The notes beneath the pieces were generated by a model, which did not search any database, was not told the origin of the DNA, and saw only the letters and a program-made list of their open reading frames with translations. The translations under genes and the position numbers were made by a program. DNA of 64,000 nt from positions 1,674,001-1,738,000 of the forward strand of contig NZ_WBKI01000001.1 in NCBI RefSeq assembly GCF_008830365.1. The letters run 5' to 3'. The DNA is from Serratia proteamaculans (lineage in GTDB: Bacteria; Pseudomonadota; Gammaproteobacteria; Enterobacterales; Enterobacteriaceae). This document shows, one piece after another, positions 1 to 10,172 of the stretch; position 1 is the stretch's first letter; the number at the start of each line of letters is the position of its first letter.

Positions 1-3000
1 ACCGCTTTAACCAGCAATTGGCGGTCAGCCAGCTGTCGGTCAGCAACAGTATTTCCGGCCTGCGCCAACTGAGCGAAATGGACTGGGCTGAATTTGTCGA
101 AACCATGAGCCAGGTGGAACAAACCCTGCGGCAGGATCCGGCCGGGGTTTACCCGTTGATGCACTTCACCACCCGCGACAACTACCGCCACGTGATTGAA
201 ATGCTGGCACGGCATTGCCCGCACAATGAGGTGCAGGTCGCCCAGCATGTGCTGAATATGGCGCGCATTGCGGCTGAAATTCCCTCCAGCGATCCACGTT
301 GCAACCACATCGGCTATTACCTGATTGATGATGGCCGCCCGGAGCTGGAGCAGCAACTTGATGTGCACCTCGGCCGTATTACCCGCCTGCGGCATGCGTT
401 GAGTCAGGCGCCGCTGCTTTCCTGGCTCGGCAGCCTGAGCCTGATCACCACCGCCTGCTGCGCCGAGCTGCTGCGCCACGCTTACAGCACCGGCATCAGT
501 TGGGGGCTGGCGCTGTTATTTTTCCCCATGGCGCTCGTCATCAGCCAATTCGTACTAAACCTGCTCAGCGAAGTCACTACCCGCAGCCGCACCCCACAAC
601 CGCTTCCGAGGCTCGATTTCTCCTGCGGCATTCCGGCCGAGTTCCGTAGTCTGGTGGTGATACCGACGCTGATTGACAGTAAAAGCGACGTCGATAAGCT
701 GATCAATGCACTTGAAGTCTGTTATCTGGGCAACGCGATGAAACATCTGCACTTTGCCCTGCTTACCGACTTCAACGATGCCCCGCAACAGCAGCACGCG
801 GACGATGCCGAACTGCTGGCCTATGCCAGCCGGCAGATGGAGGCGTTGAACGGGCGCTACCCTTGTGAAGGGCCCAGCCATTTTTTCCTGTTTCACCGCA
901 ACCGTGAATGGAACGAAAAACAGGGCGTGTGGATGGGGCTGGAGCGTAAACGCGGCAAACTGAATGCGCTGAACGACTGGCTGCGCAACCGTGGCAACGC
1001 CTTCTGCACCCAGATTGGCGACGGGCTGGAAGTGCTGAAAAACGTCAAGTACGTCATCACCCTGGACAGCGATACCGTATTGCCGCGTGAAAGCGCCCAC
1101 CAGTTGATTGCCGCCATGGCCCATCCACTCAATCAACCCCAGTATGACGCGCGTCAGCAACGGGTGGTGGAAGGTTATGCCATCCTGCAGCCACGCATGG
1201 CCGAGGAGATCCCAAGCTATGGCCAGGGCCGTTATGCCGCGCTGTGCAGCAGTACGCCGGGCAACGACCCCTATACGCTGATGGCCTCGGATATCTATCA
1301 GGATTTGTTTGGCGAAGGTTCATTTATCGGTAAGGGGATTTACGACGTAGACGTGTTCTCACACAGTCTGAAGGGAACCTGTCCGCCTAATCTGGTACTG
1401 AGCCACGATCTGCTCGAGGGGTGTTATGCCCGCTCCGGCCTGCTGAGCGACGTGCTGCTGTATGAACAGTATCCCAGTAATTATCTGGTAGACGTGGCGC
1501 GGCGTTCGCGCTGGATACGCGGTGACTGGCAACTGCTCAACTGGCTACTGCCACGAGTGAAAACCGCAGACGGCAGCCGTACCGCCAACCCGCTGAGTAC
1601 CCTGTCACGCTGGAAGCTGTTCGATAACCTGCGTCGCAGCCTGACGGCACCCAGCCTGCTATTGCTGCTGTTTTGCGGCTTCGTCTGGCTGCCGAATACC
1701 CGTTACTGGCTGGCGGTGTTCGCCATTATTCTGCTGCTGCCGACCCTGTTGGCGCTGGTGCAGGACATCGTGCACAAACCGCCTCGTAGACCTTTCCTGC
1801 AGCACCTGTTGTTGGCGCTGAAAGGCTCACTGCGCCGACTGTCGCAAGTTGGATTGCGGCTGGCCACGCTGCCGCATGAAACGCTGTACAGCCTGAAAGC
1901 AATTGCCGTCACCCTCTGGCGGTTGCTGATCACTCAACGCAACCTGCAGGAGTGGACCAGTTACGATCAATCCAAAGCCCGCCAGCAGGTCACGCTGAAA
2001 AACTTCTACCGCGCGATGTGGATCAATCCGGTGACCGGCCTGGTGCTGCTGTTCTTCACCCTGATGCATAACCCGATGGCGCTGTTTATCACTCTGCCGC
2101 TGGCCGCTCTGTGGATGCTGGCGCCGCTGCTGCTGTGCTATCTCAGCCACGAACCCCAGCGCAGCAAAACCACCATTAACGATGAACAGCGGCGCTTCCT
2201 GCGCCATACCAGCCGCCAGACCTGGGACTTCTTCAATACCTTCGTCAATCAACAGGAAAACTGGCTGCCACCGGATAACTATCAGGAAATACCCGAACCG
2301 GTAGTCGCGCACCGCACTTCACCGACCAATATCGGGCTGTCGCTGCTGGCGAACCTCACTGCCTATGACTTTGGTTATCTGACGCTCAGTGAGGCACTGC
2401 GGCGTATCGAACTGACGCTCAATACCCTCGACCGCATGGAACACTATCGCGGCCACCTGTACAACTGGTACGACACTCGCACGCTGGAACCTCTGACCCC
2501 GCGTTATATCTCCAGCGTCGACAGCGGCAACCTGGCCGGTCACCTGCTGACCCTCAGCGCCGGCTTGCCGGCACTGGCTCACCAACCGATCATTGACCCG
2601 CAACAAATACTGGCCGGGCTGGGCGACAGTTTGCAACTGCTGGAGCAACATTGGGGCGACGCTGCGCCGAAAAACCTGTCGAAGCTGCGCAACCACTGGG
2701 AGCGAGCGCACCACAGCCACCCTGCCGTCCTGCTGGCGGAGCTGAATGCCATGCGCAATTACAGCAACGGGCTGCAAGAGCTGGCACTGAATCACGATGA
2801 GGAAACCCAACGCTGGGCCGGTGCACTGCATCAACAGCTCAATGAGCTCTGTGCCGAATGGGCGCAGTGGTGCGACTGGCTGAGCGACGGTCTGCCAGAA
2901 CTGGAACAGGTGCCCAGCCTGCACTGGCTGGCTAACCCACCGGGAACCTTGAAACTGTCGCCGGAGCAGCAGGGCCAACTCGAGACAGCCAGCGCCCTGG

Positions 3001-6000
3001 CGCAGGAACGGCTGACCCAGTTGTACAGCCTGCAGCAGCGGCTGGAAAAAATGGCGCAGATGGACTTCCACTTCCTGTATGACGAATCGACCCATTTATT
3101 GACCGTCGGCTTTAACTGCGATCAAAACCGCATGGACAGCAGTAAATACGATCTGCTGGCATCGGAGATCCGCCTGACCAACTACGTCGCTATCGCCACT
3201 AACCAGGTACCGCAGCGCAGTTGGTTTGCGCTTGGCCGCTTATTCACCGTGATCGATCGTGAGCCGGCGCTGATGTCGTGGAGCGGTTCGATGTTTGAAT
3301 ACTTGATGCCGCAGTTGGTGATGCCCGCCTATCCTGATTCGCTGCTGGTGCAAATGTGCCGGGCGGCGGTGGAACGGCAGATTGCCTGGGGCAAGGAGCG
3401 CGGCGTGCCCTGGGGCATTTCCGAATCCGGCTACTTTGGCTTCGATGCCGATCAAAACTATCAGTATCATGCCTTTGGCGTGCCCGGACTGGGCCTGAGA
3501 CGCGGGCTGGGTGACGATATGGTGGTCGCACCTTACGCCACGCTGATGGCATTGATTGTCGATCCGCACGCCGCCTGCAATAACCTGGTCACGTTGGAAC
3601 AAAACGGCGCCAAAGGCCGCTATGGTTTCTACGAGGCGCTGGATTACACCACTGCCCGCCTCAGCCGTGGTCAGCTGTACGTGATTATCCGTTCTTATAT
3701 GGCGCACCATCAGGGCATGAGTTTCCTTGCCCTGTCGCACTTGCTGCTGGATGCGCCGATGGTGGCGCGCTTTGCTGACTATCCGGCATTCCAGTCGACA
3801 CGCCTGCTGCTGCAGGAACGGGTGCCGGATGCGGTTGAGCTGTACAGCACCCGCCGCCACTTCGAAACCCATGAGGGCACCATTACCCCGGCCAGTTTCG
3901 CCGCACGCGAATTCAACCGGGTGGACTCGCCGATCCCGGAAGTGCAGTTGCTGTCCAACGTCAATTATCACCTGATGCTGACCCAGGCGGGCGGCAGCTA
4001 CAGCCGCTGGCAGAACCTGGCGCTGACCCGCTGGCGTGAAGATGCCACCTGCGATAACTGGGGCGCTTTCTGCTACCTGCGCGATCCGCAAACCGGCGAG
4101 GTATGGAGTAATACCTGGCAACCGATCGGCGGTGCCGCCAAGGGGTACAGCGCGGTATTCAACGATGCTGGCGCCGAGTTCCAGCGCCAGCAGGGCGCGT
4201 TGTCGGTCAAAACGCAGATCGTGGTGTCGCCGGAGGATGATATCGAGCTACGCCGGGTGACGCTGATCAACCGTGGTAAACAGCCGCGGACTATCGAAGT
4301 CACCAGCTATGCGGAAGTGGTGCTGGCGCCGGCCGGCAACGATCTGGCTCACCCGGCCTTCAGCAACCTGTTTGTGCAAACCGAGCTGCTGGCGGATCAG
4401 GACGCTATTTTGTGCCACCGCCGCCCACGCGAACCGCAAGAGAAATGCCCGTGGTTGCTGCACATGATGACGGTACAGGGCCGCACCAGCCAAACGTCGT
4501 TTGAAACCGACCGAGCCAAGTTTATCGGCCGTGGCCGTACCCCGGCCAACCCCCAGGCGCTGTATCAAAATGCACCGCTGAGCAACAGTGCCGGTCCGGT
4601 GATTGACCCAATCATCGCTATTCGCCAGCGCGTGGTGTTGGAACCGAATGTGCCGCTGACGCTGGATATTTTCTATGGCGTCTGTGAAGACCGTGTCAGC
4701 AGCCTGGCGATGCTGGAAAAGTACCGCGATCGTCATCTGGCGGACCGCGTGTTTGAACTGGCCTGGTCACACAGCCAGGTGGTGCTGCGTCAATTGAATG
4801 CCAATGAGGAAGACGCCAACCTGTTCAACCGCCTGGCCAGCGCGGTGGTGTTCCCGGCACAGGAAATGCGCGCTGCCAGCAACGAGATCATTCAAAACCG
4901 CCGTGGCCAGTCAGGGCTGTGGGGACATTCGATCTCCGGCGATCTGCCTATTGTGCTGCTGACCGTCACCGACGGTGAAAATATCGAGCTGGTGCAGCAA
5001 CTGATCCAGGCGCACAACTACTGGCGTCTGAAAGGTCTGCAGGTGGATCTGGTTATCCTCAACGAAGACGTCGGCGGCTACCGCCAGGAACTGCAAAATC
5101 AGATCATGAGCCTGATCGCCGCCGGGATGGAATCCACCCAGACCGATAAGCCCGGTGGCATCTTCGTGCGCACCAGCGAACATATGTCACAGGATGATCA
5201 CCGCCTGCTGCTCAGCGTGGCGCGGATTTATCTCGACGATCGCCGCGGTGGACTGACCGAACAGCTCAATCAGCGCCTGCAACTGCCGCAAATTCTGCAG
5301 CAACCGCTGTCGCCGGTGACCGCCTCGTCGAAACTGGCCACGGTGGACAATCTGCCGCGTAACCTGCATTCGCCGCAGTTGCCCGCCATTGACGCACTGC
5401 AGTTCTATAACGGTCTCGGCGGCTTCTCGGAGGATGGCCGTGAATATGTGATTGCGATGAATGAAAGCAAGATCACCCCTGCGCCCTGGTCAAACGTGAT
5501 CGCCAACCCAATGTTCGGCTCGGTGATCTCGGAAAGCGGTCAGGCGTACACCTGGTACGAAAACGCCCATGAATACCGACTGACGCCGTGGGATAACGAT
5601 CCGATCTGTGACCGCAGCGGGGAAGCCTTCTATCTGCGTGATGAAGAGAATGGGCATTTCTGGTCACCCACCCCGTTGCCCGCCCGCGGCCGCGGTCACT
5701 ATCTGACCCGCCACGGTTTTGGCTACAGCGTATTTGATCACCGCGAAAACGGCATCGACAGCCAGCTCACCGTGCTGGTGGCCAAAAAGGCACCGGTAAA
5801 ACTGTTCCTGCTGACGCTGACCAACACCTCCGGGCGCACGCGCAAGCTGTCTGCCACGGGCTATGTGGAATTTATCCTCGGCGATCTGCGGCAAAAATCC
5901 GCCATGCACATCGTCACCCAGGCGGCAACGCTCGAGAGCGGCTGCGGGATCCTGGCCACCAACCACTACGGCAGCAGCGGATCGGAACGCACGGCTTTCT

Positions 6001-7793
6001 TTGGCGTGACCGGTGTGCACTGTTCGATCAGCGGCGATCGGCGTGAATTCATTGGCCGCAATGGCTCGCTAACCAATCCGGCAGTGCTGAAGCTGCGGCG
6101 GCTGTCTGGCAAGGTCGGCGCAGCCATGGATCCCTGTGGCGCCGTGCAGTCGGCCATCAGTCTGATCGACGGCGATCAGCGCAGCTTTGTATTCGCCCTC
6201 GGCTTGGGGCAAAACGCCGATGAGGCCCAGGCGCTGCTGCAAAATTACCTGCGGGAAGACAGCCTGCAAGATGAACTGCAGCAGGTCGCAGCGCATTGGG
6301 ACGGCATTCTCAACAAGGTGCAGATCGGCACGCCGCAGCCGGCCGTCGATCTGCTGGCCAACGGCTGGCTGCTGTACCAGACCCTGTCCTGCCGAATTCA
6401 GGCGCGCAGCGGTTACTACCAATCCGGCGGTGCCTTTGGCTTCCGCGATCAGCTTCAGGATACGCTGGCATTGACCCACGCCGCCCCTGAGCGCCTGCGA
6501 GAACAGATCCTGCTGTGCGCCTCACGTCAGTTTGTCGAAGGTGACGTGCAGCACTGGTGGCACCCGCCACAGGGTAATGGGGTGCGCACGCGCTGTTCAG
6601 ATGACTATCTGTGGCTACCGCTGGCGATTTGTCATTATCTGGACGCCACCGACGATCAAAGCATTCTGGATGAACGGGTGGGTTATCTGGAGGCGCGCAA
6701 GCTGGCGCCGGGCGAGGAATCTTCCTACGAACAGCCGGCCCTGAGTGCAACGCAGGAAACCCTGTACCAGCACGGCGTGCGAGCGTTGAAACACGGCTTG
6801 ACCTTCGGCGAACACGGTCTGCCGCTGATGGGCGCCGGTGACTGGAACGATGGTATGAATATGGTGGGCCTGGAGGGCCGCGGTGAGAGCGTGTGGCTCG
6901 GTTTCTTCCTGTTCCATATCCTGCAGCGCTATGGCGAACTGGCGCAACGCCGTAACGACGCCGACCTTGCCACGCAATGTCGTCAACAGGCCGCCACCCT
7001 GCGCGATAATCTGCGCGACCACGCTTGGGACGGCGAATGGTATCGCCGGGGCTATTTTGACAGTGGGGAACCGCTGGGATCTCATCAGTCGGCCGAGTGC
7101 CGTATCGATGCCATCGCCCAGAGCTGGTCAGTGCTGTCCGGGGCCGGCGATCAGCCACGCAGCCTGCAGGCCATGCAGTCACTGGACAAACATCTGGTCG
7201 ACGATCAGGCCGGTCTGATCAAATTGCTGACTCCGCCGTTTGACGGCAACGGCCCTAATCCGGGCTATATTCGCGGCTATCTGCCCGGCGTGCGGGAAAA
7301 TGGCGGCCAGTATACCCACGGCGCCGTATGGGCGGTGATGGCCTTCGCCGAGATGGGCAATATTGAACGCGCCTGGGAATTGATGGCGCTGATCAACCCG
7401 ATCAATCATAGCCTGGACAGCACCGCCGCCGAGCGCTACAAGGTCGAGCCTTACGTGGTCACCGCCGATATTTACGCGGTGGCACCGCATGTTGGCCGTG
7501 GCGGCTGGAGTTGGTATACCGGTTCGGCTGGCTGGATGTACCGGCTGATCCTCGAGTCATTGCTGGGGCTAAAACGCCATGGCGATCGGCTGACCGTCAA
7601 CACCCGTCTGCCGGCCGACTGGCCGCAGGTGACGGTTAACTATCGGGAAGGAGGCAGCGAGTATCAGTTGATTGTCCGCCAGGGACAGGGAGATGCGCAG
7701 GTGACTGTAGACGGTGAAAAACAGCCGGAGGCCGTGATAACGCTGCTGGATGATGGCAAAATCCATCAGGTGGAGGTCACGCTGGGGCAGTAA
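1..7793 (+). CDS. NdvB-type cyclic beta-1,2-glucan synthase-like protein (5' partial)
   Basis: Large membrane glucan synthase with a GT84 glycosyltransferase and a GH94 phosphorylase-like half. The frame is open from base 3 with no stop or convincing start, so the N-terminus lies upstream; about 2,597 residues are present, against roughly 2,800 for full NdvB/ChvB proteins. Counting from the TTG at 18, a hydrophobic segment lies near residues 134-185. The glycosyltransferase domain follows, with LDSDT (Asp350-Ser-Asp352), then HDLLEG and a RWIRGDWQ acceptor-type motif. More membrane spans lie near 535-590 and 670-710. The C-terminal half has the GH94 signature GDWNDGMN (Asp2275, Asp2278), the usual catalytic acid position. 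In Rhizobium and Brucella this family makes periplasmic cyclic glucans; Enterobacterales normally make linear ones with OpgGH, so the product here is inferred, not known. Family assignment is secure; the exact glucan is not. Confidence 0.88.
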   Translation, partial: RFNQQLAVSQLSVSNSISGLRQLSEMDWAEFVETMSQVEQTLRQDPAGVYPLMHFTTRDNYRHVIEMLARHCPHNEVQVAQHVLNMARIAAEIPSSDPRCNHIGYYLIDDGRPELEQQLDVHLGRITRLRHALSQAPLLSWLGSLSLITTACCAELLRHAYSTGISWGLALLFFPMALVISQFVLNLLSEVTTRSRTPQPLPRLDFSCGIPAEFRSLVVIPTLIDSKSDVDKLINALEVCYLGNAMKHLHFALLTDFNDAPQQQHADDAELLAYASRQMEALNGRYPCEGPSHFFLFHRNREWNEKQGVWMGLERKRGKLNALNDWLRNRGNAFCTQIGDGLEVLKNVKYVITLDSDTVLPRESAHQLIAAMAHPLNQPQYDARQQRVVEGYAILQPRMAEEIPSYGQGRYAALCSSTPGNDPYTLMASDIYQDLFGEGSFIGKGIYDVDVFSHSLKGTCPPNLVLSHDLLEGCYARSGLLSDVLLYEQYPSNYLVDVARRSRWIRGDWQLLNWLLPRVKTADGSRTANPLSTLSRWKLFDNLRRSLTAPSLLLLLFCGFVWLPNTRYWLAVFAIILLLPTLLALVQDIVHKPPRRPFLQHLLLALKGSLRRLSQVGLRLATLPHETLYSLKAIAVTLWRLLITQRNLQEWTSYDQSKARQQVTLKNFYRAMWINPVTGLVLLFFTLMHNPMALFITLPLAALWMLAPLLLCYLSHEPQRSKTTINDEQRRFLRHTSRQTWDFFNTFVNQQENWLPPDNYQEIPEPVVAHRTSPTNIGLSLLANLTAYDFGYLTLSEALRRIELTLNTLDRMEHYRGHLYNWYDTRTLEPLTPRYISSVDSGNLAGHLLTLSAGLPALAHQPIIDPQQILAGLGDSLQLLEQHWGDAAPKNLSKLRNHWERAHHSHPAVLLAELNAMRNYSNGLQELALNHDEETQRWAGALHQQLNELCAEWAQWCDWLSDGLPELEQVPSLHWLANPPGTLKLSPEQQGQLETASALAQERLTQLYSLQQRLEKMAQMDFHFLYDESTHLLTVGFNCDQNRMDSSKYDLLASEIRLTNYVAIATNQVPQRSWFALGRLFTVIDREPALMSWSGSMFEYLMPQLVMPAYPDSLLVQMCRAAVERQIAWGKERGVPWGISESGYFGFDADQNYQYHAFGVPGLGLRRGLGDDMVVAPYATLMALIVDPHAACNNLVTLEQNGAKGRYGFYEALDYTTARLSRGQLYVIIRSYMAHHQGMSFLALSHLLLDAPMVARFADYPAFQSTRLLLQERVPDAVELYSTRRHFETHEGTITPASFAAREFNRVDSPIPEVQLLSNVNYHLMLTQAGGSYSRWQNLALTRWREDATCDNWGAFCYLRDPQTGEVWSNTWQPIGGAAKGYSAVFNDAGAEFQRQQGALSVKTQIVVSPEDDIELRRVTLINRGKQPRTIEVTSYAEVVLAPAGNDLAHPAFSNLFVQTELLADQDAILCHRRPREPQEKCPWLLHMMTVQGRTSQTSFETDRAKFIGRGRTPANPQALYQNAPLSNSAGPVIDPIIAIRQRVVLEPNVPLTLDIFYGVCEDRVSSLAMLEKYRDRHLADRVFELAWSHSQVVLRQLNANEEDANLFNRLASAVVFPAQEMRAASNEIIQNRRGQSGLWGHSISGDLPIVLLTVTDGENIELVQQLIQAHNYWRLKGLQVDLVILNEDVGGYRQELQNQIMSLIAAGMESTQTDKPGGIFVRTSEHMSQDDHRLLLSVARIYLDDRRGGLTEQLNQRLQLPQILQQPLSPVTASSKLATVDNLPRNLHSPQLPAIDALQFYNGLGGFSEDGREYVIAMNESKITPAPWSNVIANPMFGSVISESGQAYTWYENAHEYRLTPWDNDPICDRSGEAFYLRDEENGHFWSPTPLPARGRGHYLTRHGFGYSVFDHRENGIDSQLTVLVAKKAPVKLFLLTLTNTSGRTRKLSATGYVEFILGDLRQKSAMHIVTQAATLESGCGILATNHYGSSGSERTAFFGVTGVHCSISGDRREFIGRNGSLTNPAVLKLRRLSGKVGAAMDPCGAVQSAISLIDGDQRSFVFALGLGQNADEAQALLQNYLREDSLQDELQQVAAHWDGILNKVQIGTPQPAVDLLANGWLLYQTLSCRIQARSGYYQSGGAFGFRDQLQDTLALTHAAPERLREQILLCASRQFVEGDVQHWWHPPQGNGVRTRCSDDYLWLPLAICHYLDATDDQSILDERVGYLEARKLAPGEESSYEQPALSATQETLYQHGVRALKHGLTFGEHGLPLMGAGDWNDGMNMVGLEGRGESVWLGFFLFHILQRYGELAQRRNDADLATQCRQQAATLRDNLRDHAWDGEWYRRGYFDSGEPLGSHQSAECRIDAIAQSWSVLSGAGDQPRSLQAMQSLDKHLVDDQAGLIKLLTPPFDGNGPNPGYIRGYLPGVRENGGQYTHGAVWAVMAFAEMGNIERAWELMALINPINHSLDSTAAERYKVEPYVVTADIYAVAPHVGRGGWSWYTGSAGWMYRLILESLLGLKRHGDRLTVNTRLPADWPQVTVNYREGGSEYQLIVRQGQGDAQVTVDGEKQPEAVITLLDDGKIHQVEVTLGQ

Positions 7794-7799
7794 ATGTCA

Positions 7800-7821
7800 G
7801 GGCGCGGCGGTTGCCGCGCCC
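7800..7821. terminator. Hairpin between the glucan synthase gene and elaB
   Basis: Perfect 9-bp stem GGGCGCGGC/GCCGCGCCC with a GGTT loop, 6 bases after the stop of the upstream gene and just past the 3' end of the convergent elaB-like gene. The T tract is weak on both sides, so this is a likely but imperfect bidirectional terminator. Confidence 0.6.
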
Positions 7822-7836
7822 ACCTTCTGACAGGCG

Positions 7837-8148
7837 TTATTTACGCGCCAGCAGCAAGCCCAGTACCAGACCGACCGTCGCGCCGATGCCCACGCTGTGC
7901 CAAGGGTTTTCACGCACGTAACCGTCGGTGCGGCAAACCGCGTCCTTGGCCCGCGCATAGTAGGACTCGGTAGAGTCAGCCAGCCGTGACTTGACCTCGC
8001 TCAACGCCTCTTCGGCATGGGCCTTGATGTCAATATAGGCCTGATCGGCACGATCGCCGGAGTACTTCAACACTTCTTCCAGCGTGTCGCTCAGCATTCT
8101 CAGATCGTCATCGAGCGTGGTTTGATCCGCATCCGTATTTCTCGCCAT
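7837..8148 (-). CDS. elaB: ElaB/YqjD family (DUF883) membrane-anchored protein
   Basis: Protein of 103 residues. A start 16 codons further upstream is open, but the ATG at 8148 has a GGAGAAC ribosome site at good spacing and gives the normal ElaB length and N-terminus. The body is a charged amphipathic helix (residues about 10-75, Asp/Glu/Ala rich). A glycine-rich C-terminal membrane helix (GIGATVGLVLGLLLARK) follows. ElaB and YqjD are inner-membrane, C-tail-anchored proteins induced in stationary phase, and YqjD associates with ribosomes; the role here is inferred by family. In E. coli elaB also lies near nuo, which supports the name over the paralogues yqjD and ygaM. Confidence 0.8.
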   Translation of the reverse strand: MARNTDADQTTLDDDLRMLSDTLEEVLKYSGDRADQAYIDIKAHAEEALSEVKSRLADSTESYYARAKDAVCRTDGYVRENPWHSVGIGATVGLVLGLLLARK

Positions 8149-8233
8149 GTTAAGTTCTCCGTGATAAAAAATGAAACGGCCCTTAACTATAGACAAGGAT
8201 CACCGCTCTTCGCCATCAGACTATCGGCTAAAA

Positions 8234-9268
8234 TCAGAACACCAGCTGTACCTTGGCCGCCTGACTCTTGTCACCGGCAAAAGCCAACGCCTGTGCCAGT
8301 TGCTGATTATCAAACTCGGCAGACAGTAGCGGCAACGGATTGACGGTCCCCTCGGCCAACCAGGCCACCGCCAAATCAAACTCTTCAACAAAACGAAACG
8401 ATCCCAGCAGAGTCAACTCCTTGGCGATCAGCAACATCAGCGGGAAGTCCGGGAAACTGCTGCCCATACCCACCTGTACTACCCTGCCCTTGGCGCGGGT
8501 GACTTCCAGACAACGTTGCAACGACAGTGGGTGGCCGGAAACCTCAAAAGCGATATCAAAGTACCCCTTTTCCTGTTGATAGAGGCTAAAGTCGTCATTG
8601 CCAGCATGCAGACAACGGGTCGCCCCCATTTTCTGGGCAATATCCAGGCAACGCGGGCTGAGATCGGCACAGACAATGTCGTCGGCGCCCAGCGCCTTCA
8701 ATGCCGCCACCAGCAGGCAACCAATCGGGCCAACACCGGAAACAAACACCCTTTTCCCTTTAACCTCACCCGGCTGTTTCGCCGCGTGGATCGCCACCGC
8801 CAGGGGCTCGGCAAACACCATCACCTTTTCATCACGATCGGCATCGAAGGCAATGCACTGGGCGCTATCGACCACCTTGTACTGAGTAAAGGCGCCGTCA
8901 ACATGCGGGAAGTACATCGCGCTGCCGAAGAAACGCATTTGGGTACATTGGTTTTGCTGACTCGCCAGGCAATACTTGCACTGTCCACAGGGTTTGCTGG
9001 GGTTTAACGCCACCTTCTGCCCCACTGGCAGCCGCGCGGTATCACTGGCCACCACTTCGCCGATCACCTCATGGCCGAGCACCATCGGCTGCCGCACCTG
9101 AAAACTGCCGACTTTGCCTTCCTGGTAATAATGCAGGTCGGAACCGCAGATGCCGCCACGGGTGATTTTCACCAGCGTGCCGATCCCCTGATAATCCACT
9201 TCCTGCTCCACGACTTCCACGTCATATTTGCCGTTTACCACGCAGGATTGGGTTTGAATTTTCATCAT
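8234..9268 (-). CDS. idnD: L-idonate 5-dehydrogenase
   Basis: Zinc-dependent medium-chain dehydrogenase, 344 residues, matching IdnD in length and sequence. It should oxidise L-idonate to 5-ketogluconate with NAD(P)+. Seen: GGICGSDLHYY with the catalytic zinc cysteine, GHEVIGEV with the zinc histidine/glutamate, and four structural-zinc cysteines in CGQCKYCLASQQNQC. A Rossmann motif of the GVGPIG type lies near residue 175. Two ATGs are adjacent; the AAGGGAAAATC upstream serves either, and IdnD homologues begin at the second. It lies 21 bp downstream of idnO on the same strand, so the two are very probably co-transcribed and controlled by the divergent idnR. Confidence 0.93.
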   Translation of the reverse strand: MMKIQTQSCVVNGKYDVEVVEQEVDYQGIGTLVKITRGGICGSDLHYYQEGKVGSFQVRQPMVLGHEVIGEVVASDTARLPVGQKVALNPSKPCGQCKYCLASQQNQCTQMRFFGSAMYFPHVDGAFTQYKVVDSAQCIAFDADRDEKVMVFAEPLAVAIHAAKQPGEVKGKRVFVSGVGPIGCLLVAALKALGADDIVCADLSPRCLDIAQKMGATRCLHAGNDDFSLYQQEKGYFDIAFEVSGHPLSLQRCLEVTRAKGRVVQVGMGSSFPDFPLMLLIAKELTLLGSFRFVEEFDLAVAWLAEGTVNPLPLLSAEFDNQQLAQALAFAGDKSQAAKVQLVF

Positions 9269-9289
9269 GATTTTCCCTTGAGCAGGCGG

Positions 9290-10054
9290 CTAGACCGCAG
9301 CGGACATGCCGCCATCGACAAACAGCAGATGACCATTAACAAAATCCGAGGCTTTGGACGACAGGAACACCGCCGCGCCGATCAGCTCCTGCGGATCGCC
9401 CCAGCGGGCGGCCGGGGTACGCTTGGTCAGCCAGGCGGTAAACTCCGGGTTATCCGCCAGCGCCTGGGTCATCTCGGTTTTGAAATAGCCCGGTGCGATA
9501 CCATTGACCTGAATGTTGTAGCGTGCCAGCTCCACGCACATGCCACGCGTCAACATTTTTACCGCACCTTTGGAGGCGGCATACGGCGTGATGGTGTCGC
9601 GGCCCAGTTCGCTCTGCATCGAGCCGATATTGATAATTTTGCCACTTTGGCGCTGCACCATATGGCGCGCTACGGCTTGTGACACCATAAATACCGCCTT
9701 CTGATTGACGGCGATAATGTCGTCCCAGTCTTTTTCCGGAAATTCGGTAAACGGATGACGGCGCTGAATACCGGCGTTGTTGATCAACACATCAATCCCA
9801 CCGCTTTCCGCCTCGATTTTTTCTATCGCGGCATGAATAGCCTGTGAGTCGGTGACGTCGAAAGCCGCCGCATCGGCGCGGAACCCTTCACGGCGCAGTG
9901 TTTCAACCGCACGCTGGGCGTTTTCCTGAGTAGTGGCATTGACCAGAATATGGGCGCCATACTGCGCCAGCCCACGAGCCAGCAGAAAACCAATGCCGCG
10001 AGAAGCGCCGGTAATCAGTATTTTTTTGTTATCCAGTGAAAATAAGGTGTTCAT
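9290..10054 (-). CDS. idnO: Gluconate 5-dehydrogenase (5-ketogluconate reductase)
   Basis: Short-chain dehydrogenase of 254 residues, the E. coli IdnO length. It reduces 5-keto-D-gluconate to D-gluconate, the step after IdnD. Seen: the nucleotide site TGASRGIGFLLARGLAQYG at residues about 16-34, NNAGIQRR, the catalytic Ser (NIGSMQSE) and the YAASK tyrosine/lysine pair. The start at 10054 is preferred over an ATG seven codons upstream: it gives MNTLFSLDNK, the family N-terminus, with GGGGAAC before it. It is first in the idnO-idnD operon. No permease (IdnT) or gluconate kinase is present next to it, unlike the E. coli GntII cluster. Confidence 0.93.
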   Translation of the reverse strand: MNTLFSLDNKKILITGASRGIGFLLARGLAQYGAHILVNATTQENAQRAVETLRREGFRADAAAFDVTDSQAIHAAIEKIEAESGGIDVLINNAGIQRRHPFTEFPEKDWDDIIAVNQKAVFMVSQAVARHMVQRQSGKIINIGSMQSELGRDTITPYAASKGAVKMLTRGMCVELARYNIQVNGIAPGYFKTEMTQALADNPEFTAWLTKRTPAARWGDPQELIGAAVFLSSKASDFVNGHLLFVDGGMSAAV

Positions 10055-10122
10055 AACGTTCCCCGGCAATAGCATTTGGATAGGACTGACGCCTATCTCA
10101 GCGGATCGTCGTCGGTAAAAAC

Positions 10123-10136
10123 GTGATAAAGATCAC
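10123..10136. promoter_or_regulatory. CRP-cAMP box, idnO-idnR intergenic region
   Basis: The sequence GTGATAAAGATCAC has the two CRP half-sites GTGA and TCAC at exactly 6-bp spacing, about 70 bp upstream of idnO and 190 bp upstream of idnR. Catabolite control of idonate/gluconate genes is known in E. coli. The site fits activation of idnOD. Confidence 0.7.
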
Positions 10137-10158
10137 TTAAAACAGTGTTACTAAAAGC

Positions 10159-10172
10159 TGTTACCTTTAACG
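10159..10172. promoter_or_regulatory. Candidate IdnR/GntR-type operator
   Basis: TGTTACCTTTAACG is an imperfect palindrome resembling the TGTTAC/GTAACA operators bound by GntR and IdnR in E. coli. It lies between the CRP box and idnR. Related half-sites (TGTTACT at 10146, TTGTTAACA at about 10270) occur in the same intergenic region. IdnR recognition here is inferred. Confidence 0.45.
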
